This document shows positions 6,622 through 13,232 of a stretch of 13,232 nt of DNA, one piece after another. Positions within the stretch are counted from its first letter, which is position 1. Every line of letters starts with the position of its first letter. The DNA lies in NCBI GenBank assembly GCA_030667035.1, contig DAOUWQ010000006.1, forward strand, positions 1 to 13,232, written 5' to 3'. The DNA is from Candidatus Heimdallarchaeota archaeon (GTDB taxonomy: Archaea; Asgardarchaeota; Heimdallarchaeia; JABLTI01). The notes beneath the pieces are model-generated. The model saw only the letters and a program-made list of their open reading frames with translations. It made no database searches and was not told where the DNA came from. The translations under genes and the position numbers were made by a program.

Positions 6622-8457
6622 TTAAGTCTTTGTTACAAATTCCTCTAAGCTTAGTGAATGAATGTTTTTGGTAGTAGGGAAACCAGTGGTCTGATCCCAA
6701 TCTCTTGCTTTGTAATATTCTTTCAATTGAACTGCTAGATTAGGAATTTTCCCTTCTGTTCCTCCTTCTTTTAATTTGTAAGACATAACTTTGGGCAAAC
6801 GATCATTTTCTTTTGTTAAACCAAGTTTTTTGTTAAGTAGTCTCTTCAAATTGGTTATTCGAGTACCAGCATTCATTATTTCATCTATAGTTATATCCCA
6901 ACCAGTAGCGAGCTCAACTGCTTTAACAGTATCTTTGAAAGGAGGCATAGCAAAATGGCACATAATCATTGCATTATATACTGCTCTAAAATCTTGAACT
7001 TTGACAGCTAACGATCCAGCCTCGACATCATCAAATCGGTCTTTGCAATCAAGATTTATTTCGGGAACAGTAACACCTAAGCCCATTTTGTAACCATCAC
7101 CATTATTGTGACAAGCACCTCGAGATGAGGTAGCATATACTGCGGCCATCGAAAAGAATGCTCTGGGATCATGATAGGGTAATTCCAAACCATTAACAGT
7201 ATGTGCTTCATCAGGCACACCATAATTTGCTGCAACAACATCAGAGCCTTTAGCCATAATTTTTCCAATGCCTTTGCTATGAGCCATTAGTTCTAGTAAT
7301 TTAATAACTGCATCAATGTTTCCCCAAGTTGCATCTATACCCTCTAAATCTTCTTGTGGTATTTTACCCATTTCGTTTAAATGAAACACTAAGGCAATTA
7401 TTTGACTTGCAGAAATTGTATCCAAGCCATAAACATTACACAAATAATTTGCTTGAGCAATTCCTTCTAAATTATCGATGAGCAAATTAGTGCCAAAACC
7501 AGCGAGCGTTTCATACTCAGGCCCCGCCGTTTGTGGTATAGCATATTTCCCTTCATCTATTTTGACTATTCTTCCACAACCAATGATACAACTGTAGCAA
7601 TGATATCGTTTAATGAATATTGTTTCTAACATTCGAGAACCATCTATTGCTTCAGTATTCTCCATGAACCCTTTGTACCAATATTTTACTGGCACATCTC
7701 CCCATTTCATCCCACCAGAAGTGTATGCTGCGGTTCCAAACATAGTTCTTGCAACAGAATTTTCTTTAATATTCTTTCTCATTTTAGATATTAGTTCTTT
7801 GAATTCTACTGGTTTAGCTATTCCAACGTCTCGAGTAGATGATCGTAAAGCTATTGCTTTTAGGTTCTTAGAACCCATGACAGTCCCTAATCCAGTTCTG
7901 CCTGCAGCACGATCACCATCGTTCATCAGTGCTGCAATGGTACTAAGATTTTCACCTGCTTGTCCTATTGTTGCATAACTAGAAATTTTCCCATGTTTTT
8001 CTTCGAGGATATCCCCGACTTCAAAGGACCCTTTTCCCCAAAGGTCTGTTGCTTCATGAAATTCAATTTTATCATCAAAGATTGTAATATATGTTGGTTT
8101 TGTTGATTTCCCAGTAATAATTATACCATCATATCCTAAGAATTTCATATAGGCCCCAAATTTCCCTCCGGAATTTGCTTCACCCCAGATATTCGTTGCA
8201 GGTGATTTTGCACAAACAACATGTCGTCCACAATTTGGTGCTTTAGTACCTACTAATGGACCTGCGAAAAAACCTAAGGGATTCTCTGGTGATAAAGGAT
8301 CTAATTCCTTTGTTAATCTATCAAAAAGTATAGCAGCTGCTAATCCACTTCCACCAACAAATTGTCGATATAATTCTTCTTTTGGATTCAAAATGCTAAC
8401 ATTTTTTGTTGTGAGATTAATTTCTAATATTTTCCCAGTATTGCCAAAGAAATTCAT
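6622..8457 (-). CDS. aor: Aldehyde:ferredoxin oxidoreductase (tungsten-type AOR)
   Basis: 611 residues, the normal AOR length. The enzyme oxidises aldehydes to carboxylic acids with ferredoxin as acceptor (or the reverse) in the cytoplasm, using a bis-pterin tungsten cofactor and one 4Fe-4S cluster. The N-terminus is typical (GNTGKILEINL, FVGGSGLAA, LGFFAGPLVGTKAP). GRTGLGTVMGSKNLKAIAL is at residues about 186-204. The cluster ligands fit the family: C287, C290 and C294 in HCYSCIIGC, and C500 in NAMIMCHF. The candidate active-site Glu (E314 or E316 in GPEYET) and His (H450 in SSRGACH) are in place. The ATG start has GGTGGT nine bases upstream. Which paralogue it is (AOR, FOR, GOR or WOR-like) cannot be fixed from motifs. 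The FAD oxidoreductase downstream may share its transcript, and an HTH protein diverges upstream. Confidence 0.95.
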   Translation of the reverse strand: MNFFGNTGKILEINLTTKNVSILNPKEELYRQFVGGSGLAAAILFDRLTKELDPLSPENPLGFFAGPLVGTKAPNCGRHVVCAKSPATNIWGEANSGGKFGAYMKFLGYDGIIITGKSTKPTYITIFDDKIEFHEATDLWGKGSFEVGDILEEKHGKISSYATIGQAGENLSTIAALMNDGDRAAGRTGLGTVMGSKNLKAIALRSSTRDVGIAKPVEFKELISKMRKNIKENSVARTMFGTAAYTSGGMKWGDVPVKYWYKGFMENTEAIDGSRMLETIFIKRYHCYSCIIGCGRIVKIDEGKYAIPQTAGPEYETLAGFGTNLLIDNLEGIAQANYLCNVYGLDTISASQIIALVFHLNEMGKIPQEDLEGIDATWGNIDAVIKLLELMAHSKGIGKIMAKGSDVVAANYGVPDEAHTVNGLELPYHDPRAFFSMAAVYATSSRGACHNNGDGYKMGLGVTVPEINLDCKDRFDDVEAGSLAVKVQDFRAVYNAMIMCHFAMPPFKDTVKAVELATGWDITIDEIMNAGTRITNLKRLLNKKLGLTKENDRLPKVMSYKLKEGGTEGKIPNLAVQLKEYYKARDWDQTTGFPTTKNIHSLSLEEFVTKT

Positions 8458-8466
8458 GCTGTATTT

Positions 8467-8500
8467 ACCACCAATATAAAATTACACTTACAATTTATAA
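8467..8500 (-). promoter_or_regulatory. AOR promoter and ribosome binding site
   Basis: On the minus strand TTATAAATT (8492-8500) is a good TATA box, putting the transcript start near 8470 and giving a very short leader. GGTGGT (8467-8472) lies nine bases before the ATG. Confidence 0.5.
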
Positions 8501-8590
8501 TCTTAAAAGTATCCCAAATAAATTTCTGTCGCTTAAAATTATTTTTTGCTAGAGAAAACATAATGTCCACAAAAAAAACACTCTTAAAGC

Positions 8591-8641
8591 TTAAATAACT
8601 AAACATAGAGTAAGAAAAACAAACTAATAACAATTGGAGAG
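8591..8641 (+). promoter_or_regulatory. Promoter and SD of the HTH/coiled-coil gene
   Basis: TTAAATAA (8591-8598) is TATA-like and predicts a start near 8621. GGAGAG (8636-8641) is a ribosome binding site seven bases before TTG 8649. The earlier in-frame TTG at 8634 overlaps this site, so it is unlikely to be the start. Together with the AOR promoter this makes 8458-8648 a divergent control region. Confidence 0.55.
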
Positions 8642-8648
8642 CTATATT

Positions 8649-10907
8649 TTGTCTGAAATAATAAATGGATTAACACTTAGCAATAATGAGGAGAGAATCT
8701 ACCTTTTACTTCTCTCAATGGGCCAACTCTCTACAACAGAGATAGCGCAAATGATTGATGGAAAAGTTTCCGAAGTAGAAAGTAACATAAATTCTTTGAT
8801 TAGTAAGGATTTAGTCTTTACAAATCCAGGTATTGTCACAAAATTTACTGCTGTTTATCCTTTGGTTTCTCTGTCTGAAAAAGCAAAAGATACCCTCACT
8901 ACAGTACAAACTCTTGGTGATGACATCAACGCATATTCTACTGAGAAATTTGATACATTAGATAAAATCGTTAATGAGCAGAAAGAAAATATCATCAAAA
9001 TAACTTCAGAAGCGAAGGAAGAAAATCGTGTTTCAACTGAAACAGCTACTACTGAAATAACTTCAGATATTGAAAAATTAATTGATGATATCAGTCAGAT
9101 TTTAAATACTGAAAGTAGAGCCATAACTGAATTAGCAAGTAGCACTACTATCAATTTAACTAAACATTATCAAGAAACTACTGAAACAGCAGGGAATTCG
9201 ATTAGCTCAGCTGTTAGTGATGTTGTAAATTCATTAAACAATGCACAAACAGAAATCACTAAATCTTTTGATGATTCTACCGCGAAAGTTGGTACTGCTG
9301 CAGATGTTATGGATAATAGCTTACAAGCTTTACTTGATAATAATTTAAATGAAAATGTCAAAGTAAATAAAGAAATACATGGTAAATTGAATAGGGCTAT
9401 CGAAGAATACAATAAAGCAGCCCTAGATAATGTTAACCTTAGTGGTCAAACTATTTCTGATAATTACGCAGGAGTAATTGATGCTGTTAATACAAGATTA
9501 GCAACTCAAGGAGAAGAAACAAATCAAATTCTTGGGGAACGCATTCGAAATATTTCAGATTCAATGGGTGAAATGAATGATGAATTTGGAAAGTTAATCA
9601 AAGACAAGCTGAACGGTGTTCGTAGAGAGTACCAACAGTTAATTGAATCACTCACTCGAAATGTTGAAACTTTATTCGCAGATGCCAATGCACAACTTCA
9701 AAGTTCGATTGCTGCGAAAACAAAAACAAATGAAGATAGATTAAGTAATCTCTTCAAATTACTTGAAGAAAACCTTGAAAGAAATGCTAGCGACACTCGT
9801 ATGGAAGTTAAGAACAAAGAAAATCGGGTTAGCACTGAATTGAAAGCTTCTGCAGAGATTACAAACAGAAAAATGACAGAAATAAATGAAAAACTGTCTA
9901 TGGAAATTACTAACAATTTCAATAAAACACGAACAGACTTTGAAACAACTAAGAATGATATGAGTCAAAAAATATCTTCTTCCGCAACAGATTTCAAATC
10001 AAAATATCATGAAGCTAGAGATGCCACACAAGTCAGTGTTGCAAAAGAATTCCAAAGTCAAGAAACAATATTTACTTCTATTGGATCTAAAATGCTCGAA
10101 GACATCCGCACATTAAATACTTCAAGCGAAGCTAAAACAAAGAACTTCATCAAGGATACAGAAGAACGAGCGATTTCTGCTATTGGTAAAATTGAAATGC
10201 CCTCAAAAACACTTCTGAATCGAGGAAAACAAGCTGCATTAAAAACAGTACAAACCCAATCATCTTTGGTAACTAAAACTATCAATGATACTCAAACAGG
10301 ATTGGAAGATACAATTATTTCAGAAACTTCTAATATTAAAAACCAATTCAAAGGTTACGGTGACAAATTTAAGGATAGCAATAAAACAATTGAACGCCTT
10401 TTAGCAAACATCGAACTAACCTATCGAGAACTGATTACTCGAGTGAAAGATGTTAAAAGACCTGCAGTTACTACTTCAATTCTTCTAGGAAGAGATGCGG
10501 TACTGAATCAAATGGAAGAGATTTTAACGCGAGTGAAATCAACTGTTACCATTGTTTATCCAAAAATAAACGATGTTCATCTCGATGCACTTCTAAGTAG
10601 TAATCCAAGAACAAGAATCATTGTTATATCTGATTTTGACATATTCAAAAATGCTGACCTGATTAAGCAATTGATGTCAAAAGAAAATATTCAATTGAAA
10701 TCTTTAACAACAAGTTCAACCATTAAACCCTATTTTGCAATTGGAAGAGATGGCGAAGAGGGATTAATAGCAAGCTTAGATGATTCAGAACAAGTTATTG
10801 GTTTTACTAGCAAATCACAAGCGTTTGTTGAATTAATAAGCGCTGAGATCATTAATACTATTATAACACCAAAAACAAAAAGAGTAGTATTACCTGATAC
10901 AGAATAA
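8649..10907 (+). CDS. TrmB-like HTH protein with ~500-residue coiled coil and PLD-like C-terminal domain
   Basis: 752 residues from TTG 8649. Residues about 9-70 are a winged helix of TrmB type (LSNNEERIYLLLLSMGQLST, TTEIAQMIDGKVSEVESNIN, then DLVFTNPGIVTKFTAVYPL). Residues about 85-595 are a very long helical region rich in Thr, Ser, Asn, Glu and Lys, with hydrophobic residues at coiled-coil spacing and almost no proline. It recalls chemoreceptor or tail-fibre coiled coils but lacks the conserved methyl-accepting hairpin tip. Residues about 606-752 are alpha/beta (LGRDAVLNQMEEILTRV, TVTIVYPKI, RTRIIVISDFD, VIGFTSKSQAFVELIS), like the PLD-type effector domain at the end of TrmB regulators. 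No membrane segment is seen. Ordinary TrmB proteins run about 250-350 residues, so the central insert is exceptional. It could be a DNA-binding filament, a chromosome-organising protein or a sensor. It diverges from the AOR gene, which it might regulate. Confidence 0.85.
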   Translation: MSEIINGLTLSNNEERIYLLLLSMGQLSTTEIAQMIDGKVSEVESNINSLISKDLVFTNPGIVTKFTAVYPLVSLSEKAKDTLTTVQTLGDDINAYSTEKFDTLDKIVNEQKENIIKITSEAKEENRVSTETATTEITSDIEKLIDDISQILNTESRAITELASSTTINLTKHYQETTETAGNSISSAVSDVVNSLNNAQTEITKSFDDSTAKVGTAADVMDNSLQALLDNNLNENVKVNKEIHGKLNRAIEEYNKAALDNVNLSGQTISDNYAGVIDAVNTRLATQGEETNQILGERIRNISDSMGEMNDEFGKLIKDKLNGVRREYQQLIESLTRNVETLFADANAQLQSSIAAKTKTNEDRLSNLFKLLEENLERNASDTRMEVKNKENRVSTELKASAEITNRKMTEINEKLSMEITNNFNKTRTDFETTKNDMSQKISSSATDFKSKYHEARDATQVSVAKEFQSQETIFTSIGSKMLEDIRTLNTSSEAKTKNFIKDTEERAISAIGKIEMPSKTLLNRGKQAALKTVQTQSSLVTKTINDTQTGLEDTIISETSNIKNQFKGYGDKFKDSNKTIERLLANIELTYRELITRVKDVKRPAVTTSILLGRDAVLNQMEEILTRVKSTVTIVYPKINDVHLDALLSSNPRTRIIVISDFDIFKNADLIKQLMSKENIQLKSLTTSSTIKPYFAIGRDGEEGLIASLDDSEQVIGFTSKSQAFVELISAEIINTIITPKTKRVVLPDTE

Positions 10908-10928
10908 GTGTTTTGAATTTTATAAAAT

Positions 10929-10970
10929 AACTTGATGTATCTACCATCAAGTTCCTTTTCTTATTTTATT
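10929..10970 (+). terminator. Hairpin plus T-rich terminator after the coiled-coil gene
   Basis: AACTTGATG (10929-10937) pairs perfectly with CATCAAGTT (10945-10953) around a 7-base loop. A pyrimidine/T-rich stretch (10954-10970) follows. It lies about 20 bases after the stop codon. Confidence 0.75.
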
Positions 10971-11057
10971 AGCTCTTTTCTCAATAGACTTTGTTTAAGA
11001 TACTTTGAATTTAACGAATTTTTAGTCATTCTTGTGTTCAAACAAAATCGAGAGTAA

Positions 11058-11068
11058 ATTTAATACTT
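11058..11068 (+). promoter_or_regulatory. TATA-like box of the surface-protein gene
   Basis: An A/T stretch around TTTAATACTT lies about 26 bases ahead of ATG 11091. This would suit a leaderless or near-leaderless transcript, and no correctly spaced ribosome binding site precedes that ATG. Confidence 0.35.
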
Positions 11069-11090
11069 AATTGACCAAAATTATCTTGGA

Positions 11091-11738
11091 ATGAGGAAAA
11101 TGAGTAAAAGTAAACTTCGCACAAAAATAATTTTCTTATTATTAACAGCAATTATTTTTTACAGTTATTTTGCATCGATAAATTATGTAAAAGCAGATTA
11201 TAATATCGCTGTTGGCGATTCTTTTAGTTATGATATTACTAAACTCAGAAACCTTACTAACACTAGTACATCAATAAATATTGGTGCTGTTATATTAGCA
11301 GAAGGGTTATCTTTTACAATCAACGTAACTTACTTTGAATTACCTCATATAAAGTATGTAATCAAAGCAGAAGGGAGCCCTGCAGAGGAATATGCTTTAT
11401 TTAGTGAAATAATTTTCATGAATAGAAATTGGGATGATTTAACTGAGGAATATGAATTAACCGGTTATGAAGTTGAAGAAACAAGCACAACATGGAGTGT
11501 GCGAGATGATAGATTCGGAATTCTAGAAGTTGATTATTGGAAAGCTGATGGTGTTCTTTCCAAATTTTATGCAAATAATTTTACTGCTCTCGTTAATGGA
11601 TTAAGCGTCGGAGAAGTTGAAATTATACGAGATATTGGAAGTAGTACTAATAATGGTGCTATTTCTTTATTGACAATTCTGCCGATGGTATTTTCTATAT
11701 TCTTTATAGCTACAATCATAACTAAGAAAAAAGCATAA
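11091..11738 (+). CDS. Secreted or membrane-anchored surface protein, signal peptide plus C-terminal TM
   Basis: 215 residues. The N-terminus is a clear signal peptide: basic KSKLRTK, a hydrophobic core IIFLLLTAIIFYSYFA, and a possible cleavage site after NYVKA near residue 35. The next segment, YNIAVGDSFSYDITKL, opens a mostly beta-strand ectodomain of about 150 residues. Near the end a hydrophobic stretch (about 190-211, ending IFFIATIITKKKA) with a lysine-rich tail is a stop-transfer anchor, so the topology is type I with the middle outside the cell. I recognise the general layout from archaeal surface proteins but not a named family. The start is uncertain: ATG 11091 would be leaderless, while ATG 11100 has GAGG only three bases upstream. 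The two differ by three residues. Confidence 0.8.
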   Translation: MRKMSKSKLRTKIIFLLLTAIIFYSYFASINYVKADYNIAVGDSFSYDITKLRNLTNTSTSINIGAVILAEGLSFTINVTYFELPHIKYVIKAEGSPAEEYALFSEIIFMNRNWDDLTEEYELTGYEVEETSTTWSVRDDRFGILEVDYWKADGVLSKFYANNFTALVNGLSVGEVEIIRDIGSSTNNGAISLLTILPMVFSIFFIATIITKKKA

Positions 11739-11777
11739 ACTACATATAGTTAATATTCATTCTTTTGACATGAGCAA

Positions 11778-11821
11778 TTAATATTTTATAGAGACTTGTA
11801 TATTATCAGCTAATAAGAGGT
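11778..11821 (+). promoter_or_regulatory. Promoter and ribosome binding site of the GAPDH-like gene
   Basis: A TATA-like stretch (TTAATATTTTATA, 11778-11790) precedes a ribosome binding site AAGAGGT (11815-11821). The site is ten bases ahead of ATG 11832 and four bases ahead of TTG 11826. Confidence 0.5.
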
Positions 11822-11831
11822 TTGCTTGCCT

Positions 11832-12863
11832 ATGAAAGTAGGAATAAATGGTACTGGATTAATAACGAGGGCATTGGTAAAGCTTATTGCTTTAAATGAA
11901 GAATTCAAAGATATTGAAATAGCTCAAATAAATGGGAGATCAATGACTATTGACCGACTAAAGGATTTATTACTCTATTCTAGCTCACAAGGACATTCAA
12001 ACTTGGATGTTTCAGTCAATAGCAATAGCAAAGAACTAATTGTTAATGGAAAGAAAATCAAATATACTGCTGATACAAAACCAGAAGATATCAAATGGTT
12101 GCCAGAAATTGAATTATTAATTGAAGCTACAGGAACATTCAGAGATGATTCAAAAAATAGCAAGGATCCCAACAGGCATTTTAAAGCAGAAAACAATAAT
12201 CTAAAGGGAATTGTAATCACTGCTCCTGGCAAAGGTAGTATTGTTGATTATATGTGGGTAGCTTCACCGGATTTGGAAGAAGAAATAACAGCTGTAACAT
12301 CTACAGGGAAACCATTTGTAATTGGAGCAGCTAGTTGCACAACAACAGCAACTATACCTATTGTTGACACTCTTGATGATTTATTTGGTATTGAGTCTTG
12401 TTATCTAACAACGGTTCATGCTGTTACAAGATCACAAGATATCTTAGATGGTTCTAAAGGTTGGTGTGCAATGGACACTCAACTTCACACCACAGGTGCT
12501 ACAAAAGCTACTAATAAAGTTCTGAAGAAAAGCATTCCAATGGACGGTATTGCGTTTCGAACGTCAGATAAAGCTGGAAGTTTTATACAAATAGATGCTG
12601 TTCTCAATAAGGAAGTAACGAAAGAAGATCTTCTCGAAGCATTTGAAAATAGCAAATACAAAGATTCTTTTGCATATTCAACAGTAACGAATCCGCCTTC
12701 TAGCTATGTTCGAGGGAACAAAGCAATGGTTGTTCTCATACCTGATGAATTCGTAATTATCAACAAAAAGAGAGTGATAATTAAAGGGCTCTACGATAAT
12801 GAAGAAGGCTATACACATCATTTATTACATTTAATTAACTTCGTCATCTCAAAAATGACTTGA
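11832..12863 (+). CDS. Divergent type-I glyceraldehyde-3-phosphate dehydrogenase homologue
   Basis: 343 residues from ATG 11832, chosen because MKVGING aligns with the family N-terminus; TTG 11826 would add two residues. Type-I GAPDH makes 1,3-bisphosphoglycerate from glyceraldehyde-3-phosphate with NAD(P). Conserved features are N6-G7-x-G9, the catalytic Cys169 in GAASCTT, His196 in TTVHAVT, TTGATKA (about 220-226), AFR243 and YDNE (321-324). Several usual key residues differ by eye alignment. The third glycine of the dinucleotide motif is T12. The acidic residue after the second strand is replaced by G35-R36, which suggests NADP preference or altered binding. The Asn after SCTT is T172. Asn-Asp after the catalytic His is R200-S201. 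Trp after YDNE is E325. It is probably a catalytically competent paralogue with changed cofactor or substrate preference. A housekeeping glycolytic role is not assured. Confidence 0.85.
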   Translation: MKVGINGTGLITRALVKLIALNEEFKDIEIAQINGRSMTIDRLKDLLLYSSSQGHSNLDVSVNSNSKELIVNGKKIKYTADTKPEDIKWLPEIELLIEATGTFRDDSKNSKDPNRHFKAENNNLKGIVITAPGKGSIVDYMWVASPDLEEEITAVTSTGKPFVIGAASCTTTATIPIVDTLDDLFGIESCYLTTVHAVTRSQDILDGSKGWCAMDTQLHTTGATKATNKVLKKSIPMDGIAFRTSDKAGSFIQIDAVLNKEVTKEDLLEAFENSKYKDSFAYSTVTNPPSSYVRGNKAMVVLIPDEFVIINKKRVIIKGLYDNEEGYTHHLLHLINFVISKMT

Positions 12864-12866
12864 AAT

Positions 12867-12931
12867 AAAAACAAATAGATCAATAGCAAACAGTTAGGGG
12901 TTACCTAAGTTCTATTGATCTTCAACTTTTT
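12867..12931. terminator. Bidirectional imperfect hairpin terminator
   Basis: AGATCAATAG (12877-12886) pairs perfectly with CTATTGATCT (12912-12921). Inside, AAC/GTT (12889-12891 with 12909-12911) and TTAGG/CCTAA (12894-12898 with 12904-12908) extend the stem with small bulges to a GGTTA loop. A T5 follows on the plus strand (12927-12931) and an A5 precedes it (12867-12871), which reads as T5 on the minus strand. It sits between the convergent GAPDH-like gene and the small membrane-protein gene and can serve both. Confidence 0.75.
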
Positions 12932-12932
12932 A

Positions 12933-13100
12933 TCAAATAAAATAAGCTAGTACAAATAAAGCACCAGTGATAACAAGTCCAGACATCATAGATAAGCCAA
13001 TAATTAGCATTGCTTTTCTGAAATCTTGTTTTATCATTTCAGGGAAATCTATTTCGCCTTCAATAAGCTCTGGTTTTGGGAGTGAAATTTGTTTTGACAT
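12933..13100 (-). CDS. Small (55-residue) single-TM protein, tail-anchored in layout
   Basis: The ATG at 13098-13100 (minus strand) is six bases after a perfect GGAGGT, the strongest ribosome binding site in the window. The product is 55 residues. Residues 1-30 are polar (MSKQISLPKPELIEGEIDFP, then EMIKQDFRKA). Residues 31-55 are one continuous hydrophobic helix (MLIIGLSMMSGLVITGALFV, then LAYFI) ending at the stop codon. This is a tail-anchored layout with the N-terminal part probably cytoplasmic. It resembles small accessory subunits of membrane complexes in size, but I recognise no family. It lacks the usual features of archaeal Sec61-beta. The frame is open upstream of the ATG to the window edge (44 more codons with no stop), so a longer protein is not fully excluded, but no alternative start codon other than CTG appears there. 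Confidence 0.7.
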   Translation of the reverse strand: MSKQISLPKPELIEGEIDFPEMIKQDFRKAMLIIGLSMMSGLVITGALFVLAYFI

Positions 13101-13106
13101 TTTGTT

Positions 13107-13112
13107 ACCTCC
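13107..13112 (-). promoter_or_regulatory. Perfect Shine-Dalgarno GGAGGT for the small membrane protein
   Basis: GGAGGT on the minus strand, six bases before the ATG. It is the main support that this short frame is a real gene. Confidence 0.75.
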
Positions 13113-13232
13113 ATTTACTGCATTTGATATTTCTTTGTTAGACCATTCACAGCACAGAATTTGAAGAAGTACTGGTAAATACCCATGAAAGTCATAATTT
13201 AATGTATAATTAGTGTTAACATCCAGTATGGA

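Noticed and set aside
7613..7978. 121-codon open frame on the plus strand inside the AOR gene
   Set aside because: It is antisense to a strongly conserved AOR region (the GRTGLGTVMGSKNLKAIA motif lies opposite it) and has no ribosome binding site. It is a shadow of AOR codon use.
9170..10285. Several minus-strand frames of 69-80 codons inside the coiled-coil gene
   Set aside because: They are hydrophobic low-complexity translations opposite a Thr/Ser/Glu-rich coiled coil. They lack ribosome binding sites and family signatures.
8649..10907. Methyl-accepting chemotaxis protein
   Set aside because: The coiled-coil composition is similar, but there is no transmembrane segment, HAMP domain or conserved signalling-tip motif, and the ends are HTH and PLD-like instead.
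12933..13100. Sec61-beta / SecG-like translocon subunit
   Set aside because: Size and single C-terminal TM fit, but the conserved glycine/acidic segment before the helix in archaeal Sec61-beta is not visible.
12967..13164. 65-codon plus-strand frame near the right edge
   Set aside because: It overlaps, antisense, the small minus-strand gene that has a perfect GGAGGT and a sensible membrane-protein sequence. The plus-strand frame has no such support.

Overview
The window is AT-rich (roughly one third G+C by eye) and reads as archaeal, most likely from an Asgard-type (Promethearchaeota) or related lineage. The evidence is a tungsten-type aldehyde:ferredoxin oxidoreductase, a TrmB-like winged-helix protein with a PLD-like C-terminal region, TATA-like boxes about 25 bp ahead of likely transcript starts, T-tract terminators, and Shine-Dalgarno motifs of GAGGT type that often feed TTG starts. 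The TPR protein ending in a longin/roadblock-like domain and the secreted single-anchor protein are styles I associate with Asgard genomes. No rRNA, tRNA or other phylogenetic marker is present, so the lineage is an inference.

Layout. 1-1776 (+) is the 3' part of a TPR-repeat gene. 1777-2097 is a gene-free gap holding a compact foldable element (1941-2012). 2098-2658 (+) is a flavoredoxin-like flavin reductase. 2790-4979 (+) is a large, apparently cytoplasmic protein built of DUF11/Ig-like beta-sandwich repeats. A bidirectional hairpin terminator separates it from two genes on the minus strand: a CrtI/CrtISO-like FAD oxidoreductase (5012-6526) and, upstream of it, the aldehyde:ferredoxin oxidoreductase (6622-8457). 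A divergent promoter region (8458-8648) separates these from an unusual 752-residue protein (8649-10907, +) made of an HTH, about 500 residues of Thr/Ser/Asn-rich coiled coil and a TrmB/PLD-like C-terminal domain. Then come a signal-peptide plus C-terminal-anchor surface protein (11091-11738, +), a divergent type-I GAPDH homologue (11832-12863, +), a second convergent hairpin terminator, and a tiny single-TM protein on the minus strand (12933-13100).

Working together. There is no tight operon: most genes have their own leader and T-rich terminator. The only same-strand close pair that could share a transcript is the AOR and FAD oxidoreductase pair. Three redox enzymes (flavoredoxin, AOR, GAPDH homologue) fit a ferredoxin/flavin-based anaerobic metabolism, but nothing in the sequence ties them into one pathway.

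The points most worth a second look are the structured element at 1941-2012, the HTH-coiled-coil-PLD protein, the GAPDH homologue with several substituted cofactor and phosphate-site residues, and the small tail-anchored protein.
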